In this document: positions 1 through 12,768 of the stretch, piece after piece
Layout: every line of letters starts with the position of its first letter
Position numbering within the stretch: the stretch's first letter is position 1
Translations under genes and position numbers: made by a program
The notes under the pieces: model-generated
Database searches by the model: none
What the model was told of the DNA's origin: nothing
What the model saw: the letters and a program-made list of their open reading frames with translations, nothing else
Assembly: GCA_022316685.1 (NCBI GenBank)
Contig: JAKJHU010000039.1
Span: 6,939,808-7,003,807 of the forward strand
DNA length: 64,000 nt
Reading direction: 5' to 3'
DNA from: Progne subis subis
Lineage: Eukaryota > Chordata > Aves > Passeriformes > Hirundinidae

Positions 1-756
1 AGGTCCTCCAAAGGATGCACTGAAGAAGTCATCAAAGTATCCAAAAGCAGCAGAATGATGGAATTTGCCAAGAAGTCACAGGGCAAAAAGAACAGGGGAC
101 ATGGTCAACTGTTTTCACAGCTGGCTGGCAGGCTGGGAGAATGAAAGCTCAAGATTTAAAGAACAACTCACAATGATTAAAGTGATCTTTAGAAGTCCAT
201 ATCTTGCTTGGAGAGACAGTCTCAGAAGCAATCCAGAGCAATCCCACTAACCCCACTTAGTCACATGTGCCTCTGCTCTGCCTTTTAGCATGTGCTTAGC
301 ACTGCTGCCCATCACTGCCATGCACTCCGCACAGTGCCTGCTTCTGCTTCGGTAGCATAAGGCCATAGCAGGATGCTGAGAAGCTGCTTTACTCATGGTA
401 TTGCAATACCCAGGGCTTTTATTGAGCAACTGAATTTGCCTTATACAGCCCTCTGAGAAGATCATATTGACCTGACCTAGTATGAATTCCAACTGGAACT
501 ACATACTACACAGCTTTACCAGGCTCTACCAGGAACCAGGACACAAGTGGAAGAGCGGCCCCACTGCTATGGTTCTGCATCGCCTTTTGTTACCCATTCC
601 CAGATCAGTTAACCATTTTTGCCATCTTCTGCTAACCTTTCTCTTGCCCGAGAAGGAAATTACTAAAAAATGTAGCAAGTACAGTTTCCCACCCTGAATT
701 CTCTTCAAAGAATTGGTCCATGAAGTGGGACAGGGTAGAACAAAATTACTGCTTAA

Positions 757-842
757 TTTTGGTGGGGTTTTTGGGTGGTTTGGTTTTTTTTGTGGGTTTT
801 TTTGTTTGTTTGTTTGTTTTGTTTGTGGGTTTTTTTTTTTGG
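757..842. repeat. T/G low-complexity tract
   Basis: About 86 bases of T and G only, with TTTG repeats and a T11 end. Same style as 15754-15943 and, in reverse orientation, 8270-8407. Confidence 0.85.
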
Positions 843-1082
843 AACCTCTGATCCCTCTCTATTTTGCATTCACATCTCCCATGAAAGATGTTTTCTTTAG
901 ATGGGCTATATGATTGCACATCAGCCAAAATGAGTAAGAAACTCTATAAACTAACTTGTTTTCCAGCAATTACATGTGCACATGCAAATACTCACAGATA
1001 CTTCTATACACCAACCACTTCTGAAAATACACATGGAAATAACAGTAATCTTCCAAGTTCTCTCTTTTTTATTGCACACAGC

Positions 1083-1124
1083 AAAGAAAAAAAGAAAAAA
1101 GAAAGAAAGAAAAAAAAAAAAAAA
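1083..1124. repeat. A-rich (AAAG)n tract
   Basis: A runs broken by single G, ending in A15. Confidence 0.8.
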
Positions 1125-3982
1125 TACCCACTATTCTTACTGATGTATTTTATTAACACTTTCTGTCCCTTAGAAAAAAAGATAAATTAATTATAATTTG
1201 CTCGCATTTGGACAATTTTGTGTATAGCATTCATTTCAGTGATGTGTTGAAAAAAGAGCCAAAATCAACAGATACATTTTCTTAAGTGAAGGCTTGAATA
1301 AAACAAAGCCAGGCACTTGGTTCCTCTTTCATTCCATATGATACACAGCTGCATCAATCCCATCAGGAAACAGGCAACAGGAAATTCTTAACATTCTGAA
1401 GAGAAATCTAAAGATGTGTCTCATCACCCTTCCTCCTGAAAGTGCTTTTCGATTGTCTAAAAGATGTTTATACTAGTTCTAAAATTATTAATTACTTTGC
1501 TTAGCCTTTAAGCAGCTATAGGCCTCATTAAGTAGCTAACAAGGAGACAAATTCTTTTCTTATTATAAGTTGCCTACACTTTTTCATTTCCTTCATCTCA
1601 AAACATAAATTGTTAAGGAAACCTTGACATCGATGGACAAAATCAAAGCCAAGTACTCTAGTTACTGGAAAATGTTCCTTCATAATGTGCTGCTCCTGTG
1701 TTATTTGTGTTTCTAACTATAGCTCTTGCATATATAATTCCATTATACTTTTATAAATCACCATTTTAAAAAATGCTTTTGAACCATTAATATATTTTCC
1801 TGGTTAAAATTCTTTGAGATGTTCTTAACAAGAGTCTTAGATAATGAATTTGGGCAAACTCTGGAACAGTCTTTACAGTATTATCATTCTCATTAATTTT
1901 CAGAACTACCCACTGTGTTGAGATGATTGTCATGGGCCTAAGACTTCAATTTGGCTAAATATTTTTGCATATATTTCAACATATAAGTAACTAACAGATG
2001 TTTAAAATGTTAAGTTCACAATGTCGAAATAGTTAAATATTTACTATAGTATCGTAATTTGGTTTTGCACTAATTTTTATTTTTCTGCTTCTATCTTTAA
2101 ACACTCTAAAAGAGTCCTGCTTGGCTGTAGGCAAAATACTTTAAAACAACATCGCATGAAAACAAAACATACTTGATTTAGTAAATACAGCTGTGTTTTT
2201 AAAGAAAGAAAATAAATAAACACTCAAAGGTACCACAAATTAAAAACAGAGAAAATATTTAAGAAAATAAAACACTTAATGTAGAAACGTTACTTTTACC
2301 TAAGATCCAGACTTAATGTAAAACCTTTTAAATTGTTTGCATATTAAAAGCTGTAAAATTAATGTTTTATTTTTGCTTTAGAAACCTTACACATTCTACT
2401 GTCTTACACCATTCCTAGAAGGCTCTATTAGATGAAAACAACGTTATTTTCAAAGTGTTAATACACAGCATATCTTACTTTAGCCCAAATTATTATTTGC
2501 CTTTTTGCCTTTATTTGTTTGTTTGTTGTTTGATTTTTTTTTTTCCTTAATCTTTGAAGACTGCTTCTGTTTCCATTGTTTCATCCTTAACCATTCACAT
2601 ATCAGAGCAATAAGTATTTCATTACTGGTTTATCTGTCCAGAGGCTTGAGAAGCAGTAACAATTAACCCTCCCTTCACAGTGATTGATACAGGCTTTGCT
2701 TTCAATTTGTTCCACTACACAGATCATGAAATTCTGAATGCGATCATCCTTATTGACCTACACTTTCAAACACACGGCTACAATGAGATGAAAGTAATTA
2801 TTAAAAGGAACACAGGACTACTCAATGCTTGAAACAAAGTCTTGAAAAATCTTTTAGATGACCTTCTCATAAAATTAGCATCTTTTGATGTGAAATAAAA
2901 TTATGGATTTTCTTTATAATCTGGAAATATTCAATGTAAACTTGATCAAGGTACAATATCATTATATCCCATAAACCCAGTTCTAATGTCACATCAGTTC
3001 ATATTTGACCCAATAAACAGAAACTTCAACCAGAGTGATCATAGTAGCATCACGCCCTATATACTTTAAAAGTTCCTCTGTCAGCTTTATTTTACACCAG
3101 CTCTGCTTGAAATGTGTTGAAAATGACAAGACAGTAGTTTCTATTCTATTGCAGTCAGTTTCAAAAAAGAAACAGCATTTCTTTTTAACATTCTGGACTT
3201 CTTGAGGCACCTAATGTAAATAAGTAGAGAGGAAATTCAGACTGCTAAGGAAAAATGAGAAACTCAAGTCAGATTTCCATCATCAACTGAGATGAACCAA
3301 GACCTGTACACATCACTGCCAGAGACTTACTGCAGTGGAAAACAAATATTTTTCATAAACCCTTGAAAAATTACCCCACAAAATATTAATTTCTTTTAAC
3401 TGATACATTTTTAAAAATTAAATAGGATTGGTAGGTGAGCAGTAATGATAGAAGTACTTAAAAAATGGGATGCAGTCAAAGAAAATCAGGATAGAAAACT
3501 GTGCAGAAGGATGTTCTTACAGGCCTGAGGCTCTAATCACAAAACAAAGTGATGGAGATGAACCAATACTGCATGGATTAGCAATGAATTATTTTGAACT
3601 ATAATCATGTGCCAGCACAAAGGGGAGGTAAAAACTAGCCATTACTCACAAGCTGATCTGCAGATAAGAAGAAAAAAAAAAGTGAAAAAGGGAAAAAATT
3701 ATATGCTAAACTGAGTCATGAGAATAATGAAAATCTAAAACGTTGTTACACTTCAAGTAACATTATATTTAATGTCTTTCATGTACTGTATAATGTTGAG
3801 TATTTACACAATAGAGTCTGTAAGACACTAGGGCTAAAGCAGGGTTAAACTGGATAACTCTTCTGTAAATTAGTACTGCATAATAATATGTGCTGAAAAA
3901 TATCCTAATAGATGAGTTAGTTTTAAAATAGCACGCATGGGCACTAATTTCTCCCACTGCAAAACTGCAAGAAATACATATA

Positions 3983-4026
3983 CATGTGTGTGTGTGTGTA
4001 TATATATACACATATATATGCATATA
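3983..4026. repeat. (TG)n(TA)n microsatellite
   Basis: A TG run passes into alternating TA and then ACATATATATGCATATA. The AT part is self-complementary and cruciform-prone. Confidence 0.85.
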
Positions 4027-4542
4027 CCTATAAATGCATAGGTAGAGACTGGTGCAGGTATATGAAAATGTGTAAATATACACACGCTTATGCATACACC
4101 AGCATATATAATGTGGAATTTAATTTCCATTAGTCCATCTGAGAGCTAAGCATCACCATTTAAGATTCAATGTTAGTTTTCCCTTCAGGAGAAGAAAATG
4201 TTAGAAATAATTTTGTGAGAAAAGAAAAATCAAAACTGCTATCCACAAAGATGCCTGAGATTCTTATGAACAGACTGTTTAAATGAAGAGCACTTTAATC
4301 AGTAGAGGAATCCTCACGTTTCTAATGTCTTGCTGTGCATTCTGCAGGTTATAGTAGCAGCTGGTAGAGGTCATATATCTTTTGTGAGCATCCCAAAAAG
4401 GCTCACTGCCAGACTGTTAAATTATGAATAAGCAATGAACAAAAGAATGCAGATACGGTGGTGACAAGATAATCCAAGCAAATTTATCTATGACAAATTT
4501 CACAGGATTAACAAATTACATTTACACAGAACAATAAAAATG

Positions 4543-4572
4543 AGGAGAAAAAAAAGGGAAAAAAAAAAAGGG

Positions 4573-4625
<53 letters not shown>
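4543..4625. repeat. A-rich tract ending in A53
   Basis: Short A runs separated by GGG, then 53 uninterrupted A. An AATAAA occurs at 4533-4538, so an old retrocopy tail is possible, but the sequence before it matches nothing I know and no flanking target duplication is visible. Confidence 0.8.
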
Positions 4626-4630
<5 letters not shown>

Positions 4631-5340
4631 CCTACTTTTCACCCACAGCATTAGAGAGGAAGAAAATCTCCATTCCAGTACATGTCTTTACATTAAACTT
4701 TATATAAAGTAAGATACACCTTGCTGAAGATGAGGAAATAGCATTATTTCCTTTCATGCAAATACATATTCTGGATCTATGTAATATACAACATATGCCT
4801 GCACTTTGCAGTATACATGTATAAAAGTCAGTGGAAAATCCTTTAAAGTTTTCGTCATAATTAGTAAGAAGCAGACTAAATATTGAAGAACTCTAATTTT
4901 GCTTTTCAGGCAAAGTATCTTTCCATTCTCTGTCAGTTAAAACACACTTTTTCCCTTTATCACTTTGGTGCTTTTTCTTATTTGAATTGAACAAATATTG
5001 CAATGTATGATAATTGCCACATGAAACAAATAAGTAATGAATAGAAATTAAATAACTTTTTTTTTTTAATGCAGTAGTACCATGACAAACAATTTTTTTA
5101 AAAAATCACTCCTAAAGGAATTATAAATCCATAATCTAGGCTGCTCCTAAAGATAGACATGCAGTATGTCAAATAATCTGGTGGGGAAGTAAAGGAGGCT
5201 TGCAATGTTTGCTACATCCTGCGTTCTCCTGTTCTGGTTTTTGGAAGTGATACAAAAAATCAGAAATACTACCCTTAAAAAAGCATGGAATATCAGTTTC
5301 GAAATAGAAGTTCTGTAGAGAAGCATTTTCCTACCTATCC

Positions 5341-5374
5341 AAAAAAAAAAAACCCAAAAAAACCCCCACCAAAT
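5341..5374. repeat. A/C low-complexity tract
   Basis: A12, then CCC, A7, then CCCCCACC. A small member of the A/C tract group. Confidence 0.75.
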
Positions 5375-6599
5375 AAAAGGAAAGGCATTATCTCTTAGTC
5401 TGAAAATCTGAATGCAAGCAGAGTGATTGATAAAAGAAACAGCGTATATGTTTGACAGATCTGGAATCAGCTGTATCTTTTCTATCATGCTTCTCATCTG
5501 AAGTCTATTTTCTGTCACCTCCATTTATTTCCTGTTGTTTGTTAATCTGAAGCAGTTGTTTAGTAAAAATAGATCTTGAATAAATATGGGCCTTCTGACA
5601 CCATATGTATCATTTATGTATCAAATATATGTTCTTGTTACAGAGCACTGCCTACAAACTGGAAACCTCACTATTAAAGTGAACATCCAATTAATTAAGA
5701 TACTTTACGAAACTGCTTGGATTCTGCAAACAACTACTTGAGTACCATTTATCTAGCTCATTCAGCGATGGAAAAAATTACTGTACTTTTGATTTTTCAC
5801 AAGAAACACAAGTTTTGTTGTAAAACTGAACAGCAGCTCAGAAAGAGTAGATAAATTAGCCCAAAGTATTTGTTCCTCTTTTTATGTTCATCTTCTATTT
5901 GTTACTTAGCAAGAGAAAACAGGTTTGTTTATTTAAATGCAGTTCTTTCCGAGAACCTCCTGTCCATACTGTTAGCAATTTATGCAAAGGTGAAGCAAAC
6001 ATGCCAATCCTACATCTAACTATAGTCAGACAAATAAAATCAGCTATTTTTTTTTCAGCTGTGAAGGTTGAAGGATAAGTACCACTGGCAGCTATTCTCC
6101 TTTTTTTAATACTTTTTTCCTTTTTTAATCCTGCTGCCAGCACTGTACAGATTCAGTCACTCAGTTCTTTCTATTGACCTCAACCTCGACCTGCGGAAAC
6201 TGCCCACTTACATTTTTTTCCCACGAAGTAACAAATTCTGCCTCCCACCATCTCTAGGAAAAAAACCAGCTTTTTAACAAACATTCTTCTAAAATTTGGT
6301 ATACCGTACTTTTGCTAAATGAATTACAGCTTTGGCACCTAACTCATATAAGCCTAGGATGTGAGTAAACTGATTGTAAATGTGAATTTGCACATGACTT
6401 TCGAACATGACATTTAAGTAAGAGGAAAAGAAAATCCCCCACCCCCCATTCTAATGTGTAAATATGAAGTTCTGATACATAAATATACAGTTCTGTGCCT
6501 AAATTTCAGCAAAACTATAACCCTTTAGTATTTCATCCAAAATGACTGTTCAAAGACTATTCATTACACAATAAAATTCAGTTTAAAACAATGTAATAT

Positions 6600-6760
6600 C
6601 TAATGAAGCCTGTCCTAAATTTCTGCTGGAGACAAAATTCCCAGGCAAGTATTTTAAAGGGAGCTTATTGGATTTAGGTGCCCATATTCCACTAAAATGC
6701 AGTATGTGTTGAATGCCTAAATCCTATAGGCTCTTCAGAAAATCCAAGCCCCTGGGACAT
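6600..6760. repeat. Old palindromic repeat remnant (unclassified)
   Basis: GGATTTAGG at 6670-6678 and CCTAAATCC at 6716-6724 are inverted copies, flanked by further weaker pairing. The wording (ggatttaggtgcc ... gcctaaatcc) resembles the short inverted-repeat elements common in reptile and bird genomes. Family assignment is from memory and uncertain. Confidence 0.4.
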
Positions 6761-7040
6761 TATCGTAGATTACATACATACATATTATTCAGACTATACC
6801 CCCTAAGTTCACTATATACATAAGTAAACCTAACATGCCTGCAGGTAATGGAACAGTACTTTTCCACTTAAATTATTTAACATAAGTGTTGAACTTGTAT
6901 TATATATCAAGCTAAGAGCTAATTTTAAATTGCAATCAAGCCATTCTCTGAAAGCACTTTATTTCAGTGGAGGTTTTGCCTGTAAAAGAAATGTAAATCC
7001 CTCTAATGAAGGCAGTATAATCTTTGAATACACAGTCAAA

Positions 7041-7478
7041 ATGGGGACTGGAATTTTATTCCTAATGCTAACATTGACAACTTTTGCCACTTCTGCTAGT
7101 TCTCAAAAATCTTTTGTGCGTAACTATCTCATCAGTAAAACATGTAGAACTGCGTTTTCAGACCTTTTGAAGCACACTAAGCCAAATAAAGAAACATATC
7201 TACAGAAATATTCAGCATTAATATTAAATATTGGATTGGATGACATCAATGAGAAGTTCCCCCGAACAGACAAATGGCACAACATGACAGAAGACTTAAA
7301 GTCCAAAATGCAACATACAAGAAAGGCTGGGAAAATAGCCTGTAAGAAAATCTTCAAAACTCTGCTTTCGGTTATCAGTTTCAAATTCTTTCTTACATAT
7401 CACTTGTTCTTTAATGTGCCTGGCTCCCGCCTGCATGCAGAGTGCCGAGTAAGGGCTGGCATAACTCTCAGTATCTAG
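7041..7478 (+). other. Open frame of 145 codons in the NPAS3 intron, unproven
   Basis: From ATG at 7041 the plus strand stays open for 145 codons, which is long for such AT-rich DNA. The first 21 residues look like a signal peptide (MGTGILFLMLTLTTF, then small residues and a possible cleavage after ATSASS). The rest is Lys-rich with one N-glycosylation type NMT site and ends with a hydrophobic FKFFLTYHLFF segment. The frame also extends back without an ATG to about 6930. I recognise no family, and no splice, promoter or poly-A evidence supports transcription. It lies antisense to NPAS3. Chance remains the simplest explanation. Confidence 0.15.
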
Positions 7479-7882
7479 CTGCAGCAGGCTGAGATCAGGA
7501 TCTCCTTGAGAATCACTCCATTTTCACTTGACAATCTCAAGACTTTTGCGTTTTACAATAACACACTAAGTTCACTAGTCCTCTCACTAAGTACATTTGT
7601 CATTTTGATCTCTCTGAGAAAAAATTCACATCTATTAAATTATATGTTAAAAATACTTTTATCCTTGCTTGTGATTCTCTGCAGTATACTTTAACTGTGT
7701 ACATAATTTCATTTGGGACTTTTCTAAAGATTAAGGTACAACTTGAGCTCAATATTCTCTCAAAGACAGGGTCCAGTACTGCCAAGTTAGAGACACAAAT
7801 ACTATCTTACCCTTACTGTACCTTCTTTGTCCTGTGAAATATACTTCTGTGGCATACAAAATTAACGAATATTTGTACTACT

Positions 7883-7938
7883 CAAAGTCCTGTTCAAATG
7901 AATGGCACAACAGTCCTATTCATTTGACTAGGACTTTG
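7883..7938. repeat. 21-bp inverted repeat, part of an old palindromic element
   Basis: The arms are at 7883-7903 and 7918-7938, match at 19 of 21 positions, and are separated by 14 bases. The arm text (CAAAGTCCTGTTCAAATGAAT) resembles old amniote elements containing AGTCCT and CAATGGG-type words. A further CACTAATGGGATTTTGT string lies at about 8119. Confidence 0.7.
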
Positions 7939-8269
7939 TGTATTGCAAAACCACTGCTCGAGCTAGTCGCAGAACAATGCTCTAGTCATATAAGACATGG
8001 CAGCAATTATTATATTCTTATTATGGCACATCTTCTTATGAGGCAAAATACAATATTATTACAAATTATCCTTATTATGCAAAGTCCTATTAAACAAAAA
8101 GTCGTACACCTCATTCACACTAATGGGATTTTGTATGTTAAAGATAACATACATTAGCCTTATAAATATTACATAGAAAGAAATTGCCTCTTCTGAAAAA
8201 AATGTAATTCTTTTGAAATGAATTTTCAAAACATTTCCTCTCATGGCTGTAAATCTTTGGCAGCTTCTT

Positions 8270-8407
8270 AAAAAAAAAAAAAAAAAAAAAACACAAAAAA
8301 AACAACACCCCCCCCCCCAAACCCCCCCCCCCCCCCCAAAAAAAAACCACCAAAGAAAACCAGCCAAACATCAAGCATAAGCAAACAAACCAAAGAAACA
8401 AACAACT
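8270..8407. repeat. A/C low-complexity tract
   Basis: A22, then ACAC, C runs up to 16 and AAAC/CAAAC units, nearly free of G and T. Open frames on the minus strand encode Phe/Gly runs and are not genes. Confidence 0.85.
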
Positions 8408-8530
8408 GGGGTGAAAATGCAGTCTTTGCTGTGTACCTTAAAAACATCTTACCTATGTTAAGAATATATAAACAAATTTCCAAGGTGATAGCCTGCAGAA
8501 CAAGTTTGTTTGCTTCATTTTAAAATATAC

Positions 8531-8558
8531 CATGACTATGCTGACATGACTATGCTGA
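8531..8558. repeat. 14-bp perfect tandem duplication
   Basis: CATGACTATGCTGA occurs twice in direct succession. Confidence 0.8.
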
Positions 8559-11500
8559 AAACACAAGATGAGGGTGCTTTTACATCTGCAAGAGCTACTG
8601 CTGATAATAATATAAAATTGATCTGATAGAGTAACTGAATGTAAGGTTTATTCACATGAGATTTCAGGAAATGGTTTCACAGCAGTAAACAGTTACTTAA
8701 TTGCTAACAAATGAACTTCTGCCACGTTGGTTAAATGGCTTTATTCTACTGACCTCGGTGAGAGAAGAATCATTCCAAAAATGTTAATGAAATGGTAACA
8801 GTTTTCATGATTGGTATCAGTTATTTAAAAATCTTATATCTTATAATACATATTCCAATAAATAGGCCATTGTTATAAAGATTATTTTATGAAAAAAAAA
8901 AATAAAATTTAAACACTCTTTACTTTTTAGGAAGTATGGTGATGAAACTAACACCTAGAATGTCAATTTTCAACAACTGTTTTAGATCACCCTTGCAGTA
9001 AAATTCCCATCTGGGCCGACAACTTGCATGCCAAGTTTCAAACAAATGTGATTTGAAATTGCCAGTATATTAGACTCTGAAATTCAAGTGAGATGTTAAT
9101 AAAAAGAGATGGGTACTGACAATAGATCCTCCTCATATTCTCTTAAAAATACCTATGGCTCCAAGTGTTGTATTAATCTGTTAACAAAATTCTCTAATTA
9201 TTTGTAACTTACTTATAGTATAGCATTAGAATATAGTGCCATCAAATTGTTAGAAAACAAGCTGACTAGATATAGTTTGTAAGAAAAAACAGTTGTGCTG
9301 TAAAGAATGTAAAAATGTTGCTGCAGACAAAACCTTGTTATTCAGAATCTCATCAGTTACTGAAAATACCTAATATAAGTTTTGTTGATCAATACTCCCA
9401 TGTAAGCTCTAAATAATGTATTATTCCAGTGGAGAAAAATGCAGCAAATCAAATATGGTGGGCGAATGTTTCAAATTATGGAGAGTAGTATGACTGCTAA
9501 TCCATAAATCAGAAATCAGAAAGATTGTTGTAATGTGGGAGGGCTCTATTTAATAAAGGTCATTATAACTCCTGGCTCTAGAGCTATAAGATCTAATATC
9601 CTCTCTGGTAGCTCTATGATATGCCCATGCATTACTGTTCTTGTTGACAGTCTGTTGCCTTGGAAATATTTCATTATTTCAGTTTTTCCATTTGTAGACC
9701 CTTGGCCTTGTGATATGAAGGCCACCCTATTTCATATTTTCGATTATCATTTAAGCAATCTTCTGGAGCTATTTATATAAAAGCAAGTGTTAGACAATGC
9801 ATATCATCATTTATCACAGCTATGTTTAAGCTCATGCTCTAGAAAAAAGTGCCAAAATAAAGGTTTTTTCTCTTTCACTTTAAACCAATAGCACTCTAAT
9901 ATTATGATGCGCTATACAAATCGATGCTGGCATATCAAATGCATGACACTTCTGTCTATTTCATTTTCTTGGGTGCATATCCACACGGTTGAAAAAACTA
10001 AACTGTTGCGTGACTGTAAAATTTGCTAAGACTTGCAGTTTAAAAGAAAATCAAACAAATGTAGGTGTGTAACTTTTCATATATCCTTTTTAAGAACCTA
10101 AACAGGTGAAAAAAGTTTCAGAACTATTCAAGTGCCTGGCTACATCAGAGGCTACTACTTTGTACATCTGTTTTGTAAGCAAAATTTTTGCTTGGAAAAA
10201 TGTAACACCATCTACCTAAATACTTTGCGGTAGTGATGACTAAAAAAACAATGTACACAAAGTCAATTTAGAGGATTCTTAATCTTGAGAACTAGTTTAC
10301 TGAAATATTAGCTAAGAGACTGCCAAACCCTTTCAGTAAATGATATGCTCCTGTTTTTCAAATATCTTGGTTCACACAGCTGAAAGGATGTGTACAAAGA
10401 CAGCTAAAATAATTCCACGCAAGACTTCATGAGCACATGACACAATTTTTAATAAAATGTACATCGGTATCTGTTTATCGAAGCGTTGATGAATTTTCTC
10501 CAAAACTTTTAAGGAAAAAACAGACTACCAATATTTTTGCCACAAAAAATGTCATCAACTTCTACATGCAATACTTATGCCTAAACTATCCAGAGCACTG
10601 TACAGAGTGACAACAAAGTGAACCCCAAGGGCAAAAAACAACTTCTTGGACATTAGGCCAAGTTTGTGGCTATTAGTGTTCTAGGAATTTAGACTACCTT
10701 TTTCCCCTGAAATGATTACACCTCCCACTCCCTACAGGAAAAAAATACTCCGATCCAACCTTTAAAATGACAGCATCAGAGCTGAACAAGAAGATGCTAT
10801 TAAAGGGCATTAAATTAAATACAGTATATCCTCCTACAACTTCAATCAGAATTTCAGACCAAGTGTTATTTAGTTCAGCTCTCAAGTGGAGCAGAATAAC
10901 AAATCGCGCACTTTGATTTACCTTCTCCGAATGCCAAATGGAGACAGGTGATAAAGAAAGCACTCATGCACAGGCTATGAAGTTTCCCCTAGAAATTAAT
11001 TCTATCTTCAAGATTCCTATCTCAGAGAAATTCCCAAAATGGCACACAAATATGCTTCTGCTGGAGAGATTACTGAAGCTATCCTGGCAAATACACTTAG
11101 CACTAATATAGTAACATTCTCAGAAAGAAGACAGCAGAATTGTCTGTTGGTGGGGGGGGACAGGACTTATTCATATGAATTATTTTTCCGACAAAGAACT
11201 CTGCAGGAGAAAAGCGTGCTTTAAGTGTAATTAACACAGTAGAAACACCTTTGCAGCTACCGGAATGAAGATTTTTTTTTTTTTAATTGTTTATAGTTGA
11301 AAATTAAGATCTGTAGTTAAGTCGTTGACATCTAAGTATGAACTGTTTTCCCATTCCCTCCTAATTTTGCTACCTATCAATATAGCCTTGTCAAAGCGCA
11401 ACAGTTAACACTAACGCATCTAAGACAAGCACGCTAACACTTCGGTGGCGAATATGAGATCTGTGGGGTTTTTTATACTGCACAGTCTGCTTTCTTAGGA

Positions 11501-12370
11501 AAAATGGCACAGCTACTTAGACAAAACCTGTGGGGTTTGGAAGTTGTACTAGAACGCTGACCATTCCAAAATATGCAAGTATGAAATTAAGGCTAAGTAC
11601 TTTTGTTTCAATATTTTTCATACTTACTTGCCTTGCGAAATATAAATCAACTAACACGTGATCCAGCTACTTTTAAAGGCTATCTAAATGTTAATTTCCA
11701 TTTTTCCAGCTAGCCAGGAACCTTCCTTAGCCCTCGCGCTCAAGTTCACTTGTAACGCTAAAGCGGGCGAGAGGGAAAGAGCCCATCCCAAACCCTCTGG
11801 CTGCTCTTCTTCTGGGCATATATCTCGTCGCAGTGTAGCAATGGAGCTTTGAACACTTTTGTAAGAATCACAAAGTAACATCACATGAACTTGTACTTTT
11901 GTCTCCTACCAGTCACTTCTAGAAAGATTCACTTTACTAGAACAAATCCGCTACGGGCAATTCGTGTCACCATCAGAGCACATTAATCACAAGCACTCTC
12001 TCCCAACAAAAGTACGTGGGGCAGGCGGCGGGCCGGGAACCTAGCGGGGGGGTAGCGCGATCACCCCCCGCCTCCCTCCCCGGCCCCCGCGCACCGCCTC
12101 TCTGCCTCTCTGCCTCCCCGCCCGCCCGCGCACCGGCTCCGCTCTGCCCACGCCGGGGGGCGCGGGCACCCGCGGCCGGCACGGCGGCGGGGCGGGGGGC
12201 CGGCCCGGGCAGCCCCGCGGGCGCAGCTGGCGGCGCGCCCCCCCCCGCTCCGGCCTAGCCGCACTTGAACCGCACCGGCGGGGCCGGCCCCTCCGCCCGG
12301 AACGCCGGGCCTGGCGCGGCGCCCCAGGGCCGCCGAGCGGCGGGGGCCGCCCGGGGGGCCTCCCGCCCCC

Positions 12371-12421
12371 GCGCACACACAGGCACAGACACACACACAC
12401 ATACACACACACACACACACG
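12371..12421. repeat. (CA)n microsatellite
   Basis: About 50 bases of mostly CA dinucleotides, with GG, GA and TA interruptions at the left, embedded in CpG-rich DNA. Confidence 0.9.
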
Positions 12422-12512
12422 CCCGCTCCGCAACGCGCCCCGCCAAGCACCGGCTCCGGCAGCCGCGGCGGTGCGGCCACCGGAGCGGGGCCGCTGCTGC
12501 GCGGCTTGTTCT

Positions 12513-12571
12513 GAGTGTGTGCTTGTGTGCGTGTGCGTGTGTGCGTGTGTGTGTGTGTGTGTGTGCGTGCG
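12513..12571. repeat. (TG)n microsatellite, opposite orientation to its neighbours
   Basis: About 59 bases of TG/CG alternation. It is complementary in sense to the CA tracts at 12371-12421 and 13216-13288 and could pair with either. Alternating purine-pyrimidine sequence of this type is prone to Z-DNA. Confidence 0.9.
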
Positions 12572-12715
12572 GCTGGCGGTGCGCACTAGGAGGAACTCAC
12601 GGTGCCCGGCTGTGCGAGCAGCGGGTGCCGGCGGCAGGTCCCCCCACCCCGGCATGGCAGCCAGCCCCGGCCCCCGGCGCCGGCGGCTCGGCCCGGCCCG
12701 GCGCTGCTGCGGCGG

Positions 12716-12742
12716 CTGCTGCTGCTGCTGCTGCTGCTGCTG
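12716..12742 (-). repeat. (CAG)9 / (CTG)9 tract inside the NPAS3 intron
   Basis: Nine uninterrupted CTG units on the plus strand, CAG in gene sense, begin 25 bases after the MAPTK donor. CGG and CTG units of the same frame flank it, so the wider triplet-like region is larger. Confidence 0.9.
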
Positions 12743-12766
12743 CAGGTTCAATAAAGAGAAAGTGTT

Positions 12767-12768
12767 AC
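12767..12768 (-). other. NPAS3: Splice donor of the NPAS3 MAPTK exon
   Basis: On the minus strand the exon ends GAACG and the intron begins GTAACACTTTCTC. The break falls after the second base of an Arg codon, the same phase as the upstream alternative exon. Confidence 0.9.

Larger units (their letters stand above)
12010..12765. promoter_or_regulatory. CpG-rich block just inside the NPAS3 intron
   Basis: Dense CG dinucleotides and high GC begin abruptly near 12015 after AT-rich DNA and continue to the MAPTK exon, interrupted by a CA tract and a TG tract. It lies downstream of the MAPTK exon in the direction of NPAS3 transcription. Long open frames on both strands here are what GC-rich DNA yields by chance. 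Confidence 0.8.
1..12768 (-). other. NPAS3: NPAS3 first intron (5' part within the window)
   Basis: This stretch runs from the MAPTK-exon donor to the left edge with no acceptor plus exon that I recognise, so the intron continues beyond the window. From about 1 to 11.9 kb it is AT-rich, unique-looking DNA interrupted by simple tracts and a few old palindromic repeat remnants, listed separately. NPAS3 introns are known in mammals to be very long and rich in conserved enhancers. Whether particular blocks here are conserved cannot be judged from one sequence. Confidence 0.8.

Noticed and set aside
12041..12751. 236-codon minus-strand frame with a poly-Gln start and Arg/Pro/Ala-rich body
   Set aside because: It reads through the (CAG)9 tract, the CA/TG tracts and CpG-rich intron DNA. 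Frames in all six phases are open here because GC-rich DNA lacks stops, and the composition is not that of a protein family.
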